Part shown: in pieces, positions 25,515 through 33,456 of the stretch
Layout: every line of letters begins with the position of its first letter
Numbering within the stretch: position 1 is the first letter of the stretch
Assembly (NCBI GenBank): GCA_017618625.1
Contig: JAFZTV010000051.1
Span: 1-33,456 of the forward strand
Source of the DNA: Bacteroidales bacterium
GTDB lineage: Bacteria; Bacteroidota; Bacteroidia; Bacteroidales; P3
Direction of reading: 5' to 3'
Length of the DNA stretch: 33,456 nt
Notes under the pieces: model-generated
Database searches by the model: none
The model's input: the letters and a program-made list of their open reading frames with translations, nothing else
Told to the model about the DNA's origin: nothing
Position numbers and translations under genes: made by a program

Positions 25515-28500
25515 TTATTCGAAAGTTACTTCCAGACACAGACCGCGCATTTCGTGCACCAACACATTGAATGACTCGGGGATACCCGCGGCCGGCATAT
25601 TGTCGCCTTTCACGATGGCCTCGTATTCCTTGGCGCGGCCATTGACATCGTCGGACTTGACAGTCAGTACCTCCTGCAGAACATTCGACGCACCATGAGC
25701 CTCCAATGCCCAGACCTCCATCTCTCCGAAACGCTGACCACCGGCATGTGCTTTACCACCAAGCGGTTGCTGCGTGATGAGCGAGTATGGTCCAATTGAA
25801 CGGGCATGCATCTTGTCATCGACCATGTGGTGCAACTTGAGCATATAGATATATCCCACGGTGGCAGGCTGGTCAAACCGTTCTCCCGTCTCTCCGTCAT
25901 AGAGATACGTACGGCCGTTTTCGGGCAATCCTGCCTCACGCATGTATTCATTAATCTGGTCAAGGGTGGCTCCGTCGAAAATAGGCGTCTGGAAACGTTT
26001 GCCCAGCTCTTTTCCAGCCCATCCCAAAACGGTCTCGTATATCTGACCGAGGTTCATTCGAGACGGCACACCCAGAGGATTCAAGACAATGTCAACCGGC
26101 GTTCCGTCGGCCAGGAACGGCATATCCTCGGGACGCACAATGCGCGACACAATACCCTTGTTACCGTGACGACCTGCCATCTTGTCACCGATACGAAGCT
26201 TGCGTTTCATGGCGACATATACTTTGGCCATCTGAACAATTCCGTTCGGAAGCTCGTCGCCTACCGTAAGGGCAAACTTCTTGCGGTTGAAACGCGAGTT
26301 AATCTCACGATACTTGACGTTATAGTTGTTCAACAACTCTTTGATAAGAGCGTTGGTGTCCTTGTCAGTGGTCCACTTGTTGGGGTTGACCTCGGTGTAT
26401 TCGATGTTCTTAAGAAGTTTCGCGGTAAATTTCACCTTCTTGGGAACAAGCTCCTGCTTGCTGGTCGAATACACTCCGCTTGAAAGTTTTCCATTCAGGA
26501 TGATGAGCAGACGGTCAACAAGCTTGTCCTTAAGCTCCTCTATCTCATATTTGTATTCCGATTCCGGCTTTGCAAGTATGTCCTTGCTCTTGGCACGCGA
26601 CTTGCGGTCGTGGACAACTTTCGAGAAGAGTTTCTTGTCTATCACAACACCCTGCACCGAAGGCGGCACCTTCAACGACGCGTCTTTCACATCGCCGGCC
26701 TTGTCACCGAATATGGCGCGCAGCAGCTTCTCTTCTGGTGTCGGGTCTGATTCTCCCTTAGGAGTGATTTTTCCTACAAGGATATCTCCTTCCTTGACTT
26801 CGGCTCCAATCCTTATGATACCGTTCTCGTCAAGGTCTTTTATAGCCTCGTTGCTGACATTCGGTATGTCGCGAGTGAGCTCCTCCAGACCGCGCTTGGT
26901 GTCACGCACATCTGTTTTGAAGTCTTCGACATGGACTGACGTGAAGATATCCTCACGAACCACGCGCTCGGAAATCACAACAGCATCCTCGAAATTGTAT
27001 CCCTTCCATGGCATGAACGCCACCATCATATTGCGACCCAGTGCCAACTCGCCTGCTTGTGTTGCATATCCTTCGCAAAGCAGCTGTCCTTTGTGTATCT
27101 TGTCGCCTTTGCGGACAATCGGACGCAGGTTTATAGCTGTGCTGTGGTTGGTGCGCTGGTATTTTGTAAGCTTGTACTCTTTCAGATCGTCCTCGAAACT
27201 GACCAAACGTTCGGTCTCGGTGCGTTTGTGACGTATGACAATCTTGGTGGAGTCAACATATTCGACCACACCGTCGGCCTCAGCGTTAAGAAGCACACGG
27301 CTGTCCTCGGCCACAGCCTTCTCAATGCCAGTACCGACCAACGGTATTTCGGGATTGAGCAGAGGCACGGCCTGACGCATCATGTTCGAACCCATAAGTG
27401 CACGGTTTGCGTCGTCGTGCTCAAGGAACGGGATTAGTGATGCAGCTATAGAGGCAATCTGGTTCGACGCTATGTCTATCAGGTCTATCTCTTCTTTTGA
27501 AACGATGGGGAAGTCGGCCTGACGACGGACCTTCACCTTCTCATCAAGAATGTTACCCTTTTCATCCTGATGAGTGGTGGCCTGCGCTACAACCTTGTTT
27601 TCCTCGGCCTCGGCCGAAAGATAGATAGGAGCTTCGTTCAACTGCACCTGTCCGTTGACAACCCTCTGGTACGGGGTTTCAATAAATCCAAGGTTGTTTA
27701 TCTTTGCATACACGCACAACGACGAGATAAGACCGATATTCGGGCCTTCAGGTGTCTCAATCGTACACAGGCGTCCATAATGTGTATAGTGCACGTCGCG
27801 GACCTCGAAACCGGCACGCTCACGCGATAGACCTCCGGGACCGAGTGCCGAGATACGGCGCTTGTGGGTTATCTCTGCCAGCGGGTTAGTCTGGTCCATA
27901 AACTGGCTCAACTGGTTCGTTCCAAAGAACGAGTTGATGACCGATGACAACGTCTTTGCATTGATAAGGTCTGTGGCGGAGAAGTTCTCATTGTCACGGA
28001 CGTTCATACGCTCGCGGATGGTGCGAGACATACGTGCAAGACCAACACTGAACTGTGCAGCCAGCTGCTCTCCCACAGTACGAATACGACGGTTGCTCAA
28101 ATGGTCGATATCATCGACATCCGCTTTCTGGTTTATCAGCCTGATAAGGTACTTTATTATCTCGGTGATGTCTTCTTTGGTCAGCACCCGCACATTGTCG
28201 GGAACCGACAGGCTCAGCTTCGTGTTGATACGATAGCGTCCCACATCGCCCAGGTCATATCGCTTGTCCGAGAAGAAAAGCTTCTCAATGATTCCGCGTG
28301 CGGTCTCCTCGTCTGGCGGCTCCGCGTTACGCAGCAAGCGGTATATATATTCGACAGCCTCCTTTGCATTGTTGGCTGTATCTTTCTTAAGTGTGTTGTA
28401 GATAACCGAGTAGTCAATGTTGTCCTTCTCTTCCGTTTTAACAAGGATGGACTTCACATTGAGCTCGAGAATCTTCTCGATATTTTCTTCGGACAGTTCC

Positions 28501-29318
28501 ACATCGCGCTCGATGGCAACCTCCGTACGCTCCATCGACACAACCTCGCCGGTGTCCTCATCCACAAAGTCCTCGACCCACGTATCAACTACGCGTGCGG
28601 CAAGTTTTTTTCCGATGGCTTTCTTCAGGTTTGCTCTGGTGACCTTTATTTCCTCTGCAAGGTCGAAGATGTCCAGAATATCTTTGTCCGACTCAAAGCC
28701 GATGGCTCTCAACAGCGTGGTGATAGGCAACTTCTTCTTGCGGTCGATGTATGCATACATCACATTGTTGATGTCGGTGGTAAACTCCATCCAACTGCCC
28801 CTGAACGGGATGATACGAGCCGAATACAGCTGCGTACCGTTGGAATGGAACTGGGTGCCGAAAAACACTCCCGGCGAACGATGCAACTGCGATACCACTA
28901 CACGCTCTGCACCGTTGATTACGAACGTACCCTTTGGCGTCATATATGGGATTAATCCCAAAAACACGGACTGCTCTTTCGCCTCAAACCCCTCATTCTC
29001 TGGGTCATTGCACGAAAGTTTCAGTTTCGCTTTCAGTGGAACACTATATGTGAGCTCCCTATCGATACACTCCTCTATCGTATATCTCGGAGGATCTATA
29101 TAGTAGTCCAAAAATTCTAATGTGAAATTATTGCGTGCATCTGTTATGGGGAAATTCTCCTTGAACACTTTGTAAAGTCCCTCTTCCAAACGGTTCTCGG
29201 GATTTGTCTCTATCTGGAAAAAATCCTGAAACGATTTGAGCTGGATGTCAAGAAAATCCGGATACTCGAACTTGCGTACAGATGCAAAATTTACTACGTT
29301 GGGTTGTTTTTTAGCCAA
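25515..29318 (-). CDS. rpoB: RNA polymerase beta subunit
   Basis: A 1267-residue core RNA polymerase subunit. The start is TTG at 29318: the frame has a stop nine codons upstream with no ATG between, and the next internal Met is over 100 residues in, while the sequence [22 protein letters not shown] fits the family N-terminus. The rifampicin pocket reads [20 protein letters not shown] then [16 protein letters not shown]. The Asp, His and Ser positions most often changed in resistant strains are the sensitive-type residues. The C-terminal [18 protein letters not shown] and [17 protein letters not shown] motifs are intact. It follows rplL after a 177-nt gap containing a large hairpin. Confidence 0.99.
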   Translation of the reverse strand: MAKKQPNVVNFASVRKFEYPDFLDIQLKSFQDFFQIETNPENRLEEGLYKVFKENFPITDARNNFTLEFLDYYIDPPRYTIEECIDRELTYSVPLKAKLKLSCNDPENEGFEAKEQSVFLGLIPYMTPKGTFVINGAERVVVSQLHRSPGVFFGTQFHSNGTQLYSARIIPFRGSWMEFTTDINNVMYAYIDRKKKLPITTLLRAIGFESDKDILDIFDLAEEIKVTRANLKKAIGKKLAARVVDTWVEDFVDEDTGEVVSMERTEVAIERDVELSEENIEKILELNVKSILVKTEEKDNIDYSVIYNTLKKDTANNAKEAVEYIYRLLRNAEPPDEETARGIIEKLFFSDKRYDLGDVGRYRINTKLSLSVPDNVRVLTKEDITEIIKYLIRLINQKADVDDIDHLSNRRIRTVGEQLAAQFSVGLARMSRTIRERMNVRDNENFSATDLINAKTLSSVINSFFGTNQLSQFMDQTNPLAEITHKRRISALGPGGLSRERAGFEVRDVHYTHYGRLCTIETPEGPNIGLISSLCVYAKINNLGFIETPYQRVVNGQVQLNEAPIYLSAEAEENKVVAQATTHQDEKGNILDEKVKVRRQADFPIVSKEEIDLIDIASNQIASIAASLIPFLEHDDANRALMGSNMMRQAVPLLNPEIPLVGTGIEKAVAEDSRVLLNAEADGVVEYVDSTKIVIRHKRTETERLVSFEDDLKEYKLTKYQRTNHSTAINLRPIVRKGDKIHKGQLLCEGYATQAGELALGRNMMVAFMPWKGYNFEDAVVISERVVREDIFTSVHVEDFKTDVRDTKRGLEELTRDIPNVSNEAIKDLDENGIIRIGAEVKEGDILVGKITPKGESDPTPEEKLLRAIFGDKAGDVKDASLKVPPSVQGVVIDKKLFSKVVHDRKSRAKSKDILAKPESEYKYEIEELKDKLVDRLLIILNGKLSSGVYSTSKQELVPKKVKFTAKLLKNIEYTEVNPNKWTTDKDTNALIKELLNNYNVKYREINSRFNRKKFALTVGDELPNGIVQMAKVYVAMKRKLRIGDKMAGRHGNKGIVSRIVRPEDMPFLADGTPVDIVLNPLGVPSRMNLGQIYETVLGWAGKELGKRFQTPIFDGATLDQINEYMREAGLPENGRTYLYDGETGERFDQPATVGYIYMLKLHHMVDDKMHARSIGPYSLITQQPLGGKAHAGGQRFGEMEVWALEAHGASNVLQEVLTVKSDDVNGRAKEYEAIVKGDNMPAAGIPESFNVLVHEMRGLCLEVTFE

Positions 29319-29430
29319 AGCGATACCTATTAAAAGTGTGTTTTAAAAAACGATAGATAGTCTTAAAGAATACAACCGGCGCGATAGACTACAGCGCACA
29401 GTCTTGGCTGGAGAGAACATTCATAGCAAC

Positions 29431-29471
29431 AAGGAATAGGCACTCCGATCAAGTCGGAGGCCCTATTCCTT
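29431..29471 (-). promoter_or_regulatory. Large hairpin between rplL and rpoB
   Basis: AAGGAATAGG (29431-29440) pairs with CCTATTCCTT (29462-29471). An inner stem CTCCGA/TCGGAG (29443-29448 with 29454-29459) closes a 5-nt loop. No T-run follows on the minus strand. The position matches the rplL-rpoB attenuator/RNase III site known in E. coli, so it probably sets the ratio of ribosomal protein to polymerase messages. Confidence 0.6.
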
Positions 29472-29495
29472 TGAGAAATCAAATAGTTGTCAAAA

Positions 29496-29879
29496 CTATT
29501 TAACCTCAACCTCGGCACCAGCCTCTTCGAGAGCTTTCTTCAGAGCGTCGGCTTCGTCCTTCGAGACACCTTCCTTAACGGTCTTAGGAGCACCGTCAAC
29601 GAGTTCCTTCGACTCTTTCAGACCAAGGCTTGCAAGGTCCTTAACAGCCTTCACAACGGCCAGTTTCTTGGTTGCATCGGGCACACCCTTCAGAACAACG
29701 TCAAACGAGGTCTTCTCCTCTGCAGCGGCGGCAGCGCCACCAGCGGCGGGAGCAGCAACTGCAACAGCAGCAGCGGCGGGTTCAATACCGTACTCCTCTT
29801 TGAGGACGTCTGCGAGTTCTTTTACTTCTTTAACTGTCAAGTTAACCAGTTCTTCAGCGATAGCTTTGATATCTGCCAT
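29496..29879 (-). CDS. rplL: 50S ribosomal protein L7/L12
   Basis: A 127-residue stalk protein that recruits translation factors. The N-terminal dimer domain (about 1-32) is followed by an Ala/Gly-rich hinge (about 35-53) and the C-terminal domain with [22 protein letters not shown] and [21 protein letters not shown]. Follows rplJ after 84 nt. Confidence 0.99.
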   Translation of the reverse strand: MADIKAIAEELVNLTVKEVKELADVLKEEYGIEPAAAAVAVAAPAAGGAAAAAEEKTSFDVVLKGVPDATKKLAVVKAVKDLASLGLKESKELVDGAPKTVKEGVSKDEADALKKALEEAGAEVEVK

Positions 29880-29963
29880 GATATTTAATTGTTTAAAATG
29901 TTTTACAATAATTTTTTGATTTGTTTGTTGACCGTTTTGTGTGGTGGTCAGCCACTTTGTTTT

Positions 29964-30497
29964 TTATTCAGCCTTTTTCTCTTCCAAGGTCTTCAAAACA
30001 CCGGTGATAGTGTTGGCACCCGACTGAAGCTGCGAGATAACGTTCTTCGCGGGCGACTGCAGCAGCGCGACAACGTCGGCGATGAGCTCGTTCTTGGACT
30101 TGATGTTGACAAGTGCGTCAAGATGCTGCTCTCCGACATAGAAGCACTCCTCCACGTAGGCACCTTTCAGCACAGGCTTCTCGGCGGTTTTGTTAGCCGC
30201 ACGGAATTCCTTTATCAGCTTGGCGGGTGCGTTGTTGGTGTTCGAAAGCATTATGGAAGTTTCACCCTTAATCACCGGGAAGAGCTCGGAATAGTCGAAA
30301 CCCGACTTCTCCATAGCCTTGATGAGAAGAGTGTTTTTAACGACTTCCAGCTTGACCTCCTTGCGGAATGCAGCGCGACGAAGCTTGCTCGTCTGAACCG
30401 AGTTCAGGCCTCCGATGTCTGCAATGTAGAGATGCGGATAAGACTTGATCTCCTCGCACAAAGCGTCAATCAGCTGGTCTTTCTGTTCTTTTCTCAT
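29964..30497 (-). CDS. rplJ: 50S ribosomal protein L10
   Basis: A 177-residue stalk base protein that binds 23S rRNA and L7/L12 dimers. Recognised by the N-terminal MRKEQKDQLIDAL, the NTLLIKAME segment and the C-terminal helices that bind L12. The 55-nt gap to rplA has a small CCGG/CCGG hairpin (around 30524-30537), which is much shorter than the enterobacterial L10 autoregulatory leader. Confidence 0.98.
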   Translation of the reverse strand: MRKEQKDQLIDALCEEIKSYPHLYIADIGGLNSVQTSKLRRAAFRKEVKLEVVKNTLLIKAMEKSGFDYSELFPVIKGETSIMLSNTNNAPAKLIKEFRAANKTAEKPVLKGAYVEECFYVGEQHLDALVNIKSKNELIADVVALLQSPAKNVISQLQSGANTITGVLKTLEEKKAE

Positions 30498-30552
30498 AAT
30501 GTTTGTTTACTATTTAAAGATTACCGGTTTCTGCCGGACCATTACATTATCC

Positions 30553-31248
30553 TTACAAAGTAGCCACTTTTGTATCAACCTTGACACCGGCGCTCATAGT
30601 ACTCGAAATAGCAATGCTCTTCACATACGTACCTTTTGCGGCAGCGGGTTTCAGTTTGATGATTGCCTGAAGCACCTCGCGGGCGTTGTCCACGATCTTC
30701 TGGTTGTCAAACGAAACCTTGGCAACTGCGGTGTGAATGATACCGAATTTGTCAACTTTGAAGTCAATCTTACCGGCTTTTGCCTCCTGGACAGCCTTTC
30801 CGACCTCCATGGTGACAGTTCCGGTCTTGGGGTTGGGCATCAAGCCGCGAGGACCCAGGATGCGTCCCAGGGCTCCAATCTTCGGCATGCAGCTGGGCAT
30901 CGTGATGATGACATCAACATCGGTCCAACCTCCCTTGATTTTGGTAATGTACTCGTCCAGGCCGTAGTAGTCGGCTCCGGCGGCCTTAGCCTCTTCCTCC
31001 TTGTCAGGCGTACACAACACAAGCACGCGGACGGTCTTACCAGTGCCGTGAGGCAGCGTCACACTGCCGCGAACCATCTGGTTGGCCTTGCGCGGGTCAA
31101 CACCGAGGCGGACATCGATATCCACCGAAGCGTCGAACTTTGTGTAGGTGATTTTCTTCACAATATCCACGGCCTCTTCAAGGCTGTAGAGCTGTGTCTT
31201 GTCGAATTTGGCTAAAGCTTCTTTCTGCTTTTTGGTTAATTTTGCCAT
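30553..31248 (-). CDS. rplA: 50S ribosomal protein L1
   Basis: A 231-residue stalk protein of the ribosome E-site side and a translational repressor of its own operon in many bacteria. Motifs: [30 protein letters not shown], and the L1 signature around [21 protein letters not shown]. The 69-nt gap after rplK holds a GTGGT/ACCAC stem (31263-31267 with 31292-31296) that might be its mRNA target; this is unproven. Confidence 0.99.
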   Translation of the reverse strand: MAKLTKKQKEALAKFDKTQLYSLEEAVDIVKKITYTKFDASVDIDVRLGVDPRKANQMVRGSVTLPHGTGKTVRVLVLCTPDKEEEAKAAGADYYGLDEYITKIKGGWTDVDVIITMPSCMPKIGALGRILGPRGLMPNPKTGTVTMEVGKAVQEAKAGKIDFKVDKFGIIHTAVAKVSFDNQKIVDNAREVLQAIIKLKPAAAKGTYVKSIAISSTMSAGVKVDTKVATL

Positions 31249-31317
31249 TTTGTTTCTTTTTTGTGGTCAACGCACATCTTTTCGACATGCTACCACGGTT
31301 TCCCAATTAGGTTGATT

Positions 31318-31761
31318 TTACTTCGCCAGCGGGTTTTCTCCTGTTACGGTGATACCCATGCTGCGGGCCGTACCGGCCACCATGCTCATCGCTGATTCAA
31401 TTGTGAAGCAGTTGAGGTCGGGCATTTTGGCTTCGGCAATCTGACGGACCTGCTCCCAAGTGACTGACGCCACCTTCACACGGTTGGGTTCTGCCGAACC
31501 TTTCTGTGCTTTCGAGAGTTCCTTCAGCTGAACGGCCACAGGCGGAGTTTTCAGTACAAAGTCAAAGGACTTGTCCGTGTAAACAGTGATGATAACCGGC
31601 ACAACTTTGCCAGCCTGGTCCTGCGTACGAGCATTGAACTGCTTGCAGAACTCCATGATGTTCACACCCTTCGCACCAAGTGCCGGTCCCACTGGGGGGG
31701 CTGGATTGGCGGCGCCGCCTTTGATTTGCAATTTAATCAATCCTGCAACTTCTTTTGCCAT
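31318..31761 (-). CDS. rplK: 50S ribosomal protein L11
   Basis: A 147-residue protein of the GTPase-associated centre. The family N-terminus [22 protein letters not shown], the [11 protein letters not shown] helix and the rRNA-binding C-terminus [10 protein letters not shown] are present. Gap to nusG 61 nt; gap to rplA 69 nt. Confidence 0.99.
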   Translation of the reverse strand: MAKEVAGLIKLQIKGGAANPAPPVGPALGAKGVNIMEFCKQFNARTQDQAGKVVPVIITVYTDKSFDFVLKTPPVAVQLKELSKAQKGSAEPNRVKVASVTWEQVRQIAEAKMPDLNCFTIESAMSMVAGTARSMGITVTGENPLAK

Positions 31762-31822
31762 TTAGATTAAATTTTAAAGCGTTAGTTAAACCTTTTTTGC
31801 AGCACGTAACTACTGCTTTTCA

Positions 31823-32368
31823 CTATCCCTTTTCCACCTGGTTGAAGCCGAGTTCGAGCGGAGTCTTGCGACCGAATATCTTCACGGTCACTTTCAACTT
31901 CTTCTTCTCTTCGTTCACCTCCTCCACTACGCCTTCGAAACTGCTGAACGGGCCATCAACAACCTTCACGTTCTCGCCCACCACGAAGCGTTCCATGACT
32001 GCGTCTCCCGTCATCATCATCTCGTCCATGTTTCCAAGGATTCGATTGATTTCAGCCTGGCGCATTGGTATCGGTTTACCCCCGACATCGCGCAGGAAAT
32101 CTAAAACATTAGGCAGATTCTGAATCACAGGTATGATCTCGTCGCGGAGCACAGCCTCTATCAGGACATATCCCGGAAAGCTGTTGCGCTCCTTGATCAC
32201 CTTCTTGCCGTTACGGACCGATACTACAGGCTCCGTCGGTACCAGAACTTGAGGGACCTCCTCGGACCAGCCGCGTTTGCCCATCTCGCTCTCTATGTAC
32301 TCCTTCGCCTTTTTCTCCTTACCGCTTATGGCTCGAACCACATACCACTTTGTAGATTGCTTATCCAT
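31823..32368 (-). CDS. nusG: Transcription termination/antitermination factor NusG
   Basis: A 181-residue factor that binds RNA polymerase and modulates pausing, Rho action and transcription-translation coupling. The NGN domain (about 1-115) includes KWYVVRAISGKEKKAKEYIE and FPGYVLIEA. The KOW domain (about 128-178) includes VVDGPFSSFEGVVEEVN. Gap to secE 122 nt, without a clear promoter. Confidence 0.98.
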   Translation of the reverse strand: MDKQSTKWYVVRAISGKEKKAKEYIESEMGKRGWSEEVPQVLVPTEPVVSVRNGKKVIKERNSFPGYVLIEAVLRDEIIPVIQNLPNVLDFLRDVGGKPIPMRQAEINRILGNMDEMMMTGDAVMERFVVGENVKVVDGPFSSFEGVVEEVNEEKKKLKVTVKIFGRKTPLELGFNQVEKG

Positions 32369-32490
32369 AATGTCGTAGAACTTAAGAAAACAGTGAATTA
32401 TACCTAATTCCTCTCATCTTGTGTTGTCTGCCACAGGGCCTCAATGGAAATTGGGAAGCAAGGCGGGCCGTCGCAGACGTGGTGATACTA

Positions 32491-32730
32491 TCAGTTGACG
32501 ATGAGGGAATAGAAGTATCCTAATAAACCTTTCCAGAATCCCATTCCTTCTCCCTCGTGTATTCCCTGCACTCCGAACACTACATCCATCACAAACACGA
32601 TAAGAGCCAGAATCAAGGCAGCTACCGCCACTACGACAGCGCTGTTCTGGAGTTCTTTGAAAGTCGGCCACGACACCTTGTGAACAAGTTCGTCGTAACT
32701 CTCTTTTATGTAATTAACGATTTTCGACAT
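32491..32730 (-). CDS. secE: Preprotein translocase subunit SecE
   Basis: A 79-residue inner-membrane subunit that clamps the SecY channel. The amphipathic helix carrying VHKVSWPTFKELQNS is the SecE signature, followed by one transmembrane segment (about 31-53) and a periplasmic tail. The ATG at 32730 gives the family N-terminus MSKIVNYIKESYDELV; an upstream in-frame start at 32760 adds ten residues and is rejected. Its place between trnW and nusG is standard. Confidence 0.96.
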   Translation of the reverse strand: MSKIVNYIKESYDELVHKVSWPTFKELQNSAVVVAVAALILALIVFVMDVVFGVQGIHEGEGMGFWKGLLGYFYSLIVN

Positions 32731-32758
32731 TTTATAACTAGTTATTTTTTTGCGCGTC

Positions 32759-32782
32759 AAACCTCATTTCCCTTTGAGGTTT
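32759..32782 (-). promoter_or_regulatory. Hairpin between trnW and secE
   Basis: AAACCTCA (32759-32766) pairs perfectly with TGAGGTTT (32775-32782), loop 8 nt. It starts 3 nt downstream of the tRNA's 3' end on the minus strand. No T-run follows, so it is more likely a processing signal than a terminator. Confidence 0.45.
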
Positions 32783-32785
32783 TCT

Positions 32786-32859
32786 TGGCAGGGGCAGAGA
32801 GAATCGAACTCCCATCTAAGGTTTTGGAGACCTCCATTCTGCCATTAAACTATGCCCCT
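32786..32859 (-). tRNA. tRNA-Trp (anticodon CCA)
   Basis: On the minus strand the 7-bp acceptor AGGGGCA/TGCCCCT is perfect, the anticodon loop is CTCCAAA (anticodon CCA) on stem GAGGT/ACCTT, and the T-arm has GTTCGATTC. The discriminator base is G and the 3' CCA is encoded (32788-32786). The tuf-trnW-secE order is conserved in Bacteroidota and other bacteria. Confidence 0.97.
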
Positions 32860-32862
32860 GTT

Positions 32863-32887
32863 AAAGGGCGGCTTTCCGCCACCCTTT
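32863..32887 (-). promoter_or_regulatory. Hairpin between tuf and trnW
   Basis: AAAGGGCGG (32863-32871) pairs with CCACCCTTT (32879-32887), one G-T pair, loop 7 nt. Lies between the tuf stop and the tRNA 5' end. There is no T-run on the minus strand, so it is probably a processing or partial termination site. Confidence 0.45.
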
Positions 32888-32901
32888 ATATCGAACAGTT
32901 A

Positions 32902-33456
32902 TTATTCGATGATCTTGGTCACCTGACCCGATCCAACCGTGCGGCCACCCTCGCGGATAGCAAAGCGCAGGTTCTCGTTCAGAGCGATCTCGCTGATCAG
33001 CTCAACAGTGATGGTCAAGTTATCGCCAGGCATAACCATCTCGCGGCCTTCCGGCAGGTGGATGGTACCAGTCACGTCAGTCGTACGGAAGTAGAACTGA
33101 GGACGATAGTTGTCTTTGAAAGGTGTGTGACGGCCACCCTCTTCCTTCTTCAGGATATAAACGGCAGCCTCGAATTTCTTGTGAGGATGTACCGAACCGG
33201 GCTTTGCGATAACCATACCGCGACGCACCTCGTCCTTGTCGATACCGCGGAGCAGCAGACCTACGTTGTCGCCAGCTTCACCTTCGTCAAGAATCTTACG
33301 GAACATCTCGACACCGGTAACGGTCGATTTCAGCTTCTCAGCACCCATACCGATGATGTCAACGGGATCGCCAGTGTGGATAACACCAGTCTCAACACGA
33401 CCGGTAGCAACGGTACCACGTCCAGTGATTGAGAAAACGTCCTCAACGGGCATCAG
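32902..33456 (-). CDS. tuf: Elongation factor Tu, C-terminal part (cut by window end)
   Basis: The last 184 residues of EF-Tu, which delivers aminoacyl-tRNA to the ribosome. The GTPase domain is outside the window. Domain 2 begins [22 protein letters not shown] and domain 3 ends with [22 protein letters not shown], the family's standard C-terminus. The frame is intact to the window edge; the apparent ATG near 33453 is internal. It precedes trnW and secE. Confidence 0.98.
   Translation of the reverse strand: MMPVEDVFSITGRGTVATGRVETGVIHTGDPVDIIGMGAEKLKSTVTGVEMFRKILDEGEAGDNVGLLLRGIDKDEVRRGMVIAKPGSVHPHKKFEAAVYILKKEEGGRHTPFKDNYRPQFYFRTTDVTGTIHLPEGREMVMPGDNLTITVELISEIALNENLRFAIREGGRTVGSGQVTKIIE

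Noticed and set aside
25515..29318. Rifampicin-resistance change in rpoB
   Set aside because: The Asp, His and Ser positions of the resistance cluster are the sensitive-type residues; the DQTN variant is usual in Bacteroidota as far as I know.

Overview
The window comes from a Bacteroidota genome, most likely order Bacteroidales. Four things support this. Promoters match the phylum's TTTG-N(19-21)-TAnnTTTG consensus (2982-3013 and 11428-11459 are exact). There is a surface protein with a type IX secretion tail. There is a lipoprotein family 92 mannosidase and a BspA-type leucine-rich protein. The RpoB and RpoC sequences are Bacteroidota-like. An anaerobic, gut-type lifestyle is inferred from the flavodiiron protein and the glycan genes. 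I see no rRNA, CRISPR array, insertion sequence or prophage.

Layout. 1-1125 is almost gene-free, AT-rich and full of short repeated words, a 14-bp inverted repeat and a terminator-like 20-bp hairpin. 1126-2943 (+) holds a small zinc-ribbon protein, a WYL regulator and an overlapping DnaQ-type exonuclease. 2982-5204 (+) is a promoter followed by galM-galK. 5222-11346 (-) is a closely spaced run: flavodiiron protein, coiled-coil periplasmic protein, ROK kinase, GH92 mannosidase. 11428-14870 (+) starts with a consensus promoter, then a roughly 255-nt strongly structured RNA ending in a terminator, then a DUF6884-like protein and a BspA-like T9SS surface protein. 14940-15269 (+) is a self-contained transcription unit for a 47-residue basic protein I cannot assign. 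15268-17529 (-) is acpP-fabF-rnc. 17851-20757 (+) is purN, a glycosyltransferase and an OmpA-family protein with overlapping ends. 20931-33456 (-) is the conserved tuf-trnW-secE-nusG-rplKAJL-rpoBC cluster, with tuf cut by the window end and two terminators after rpoC.

How the genes fit together. The right half is core transcription and translation machinery. acpP-fabF-rnc couples fatty acid synthesis and RNase III as in many bacteria. The left half is accessory sugar metabolism (galactose entry, mannosidase, ROK sugar kinase), oxygen or NO detoxification and surface display. The best candidates for something undescribed are the structured RNA at 11465-11719, which is either a free small RNA or a leader attenuator for the surface-protein operon, and the 47-residue gene at 15047-15190. 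A dispersed intergenic repeat (1031-1106 and 8101-8163) whose stem is kept while its loop changes is also notable. No searches or folding programs were run. All pairings were read by eye.
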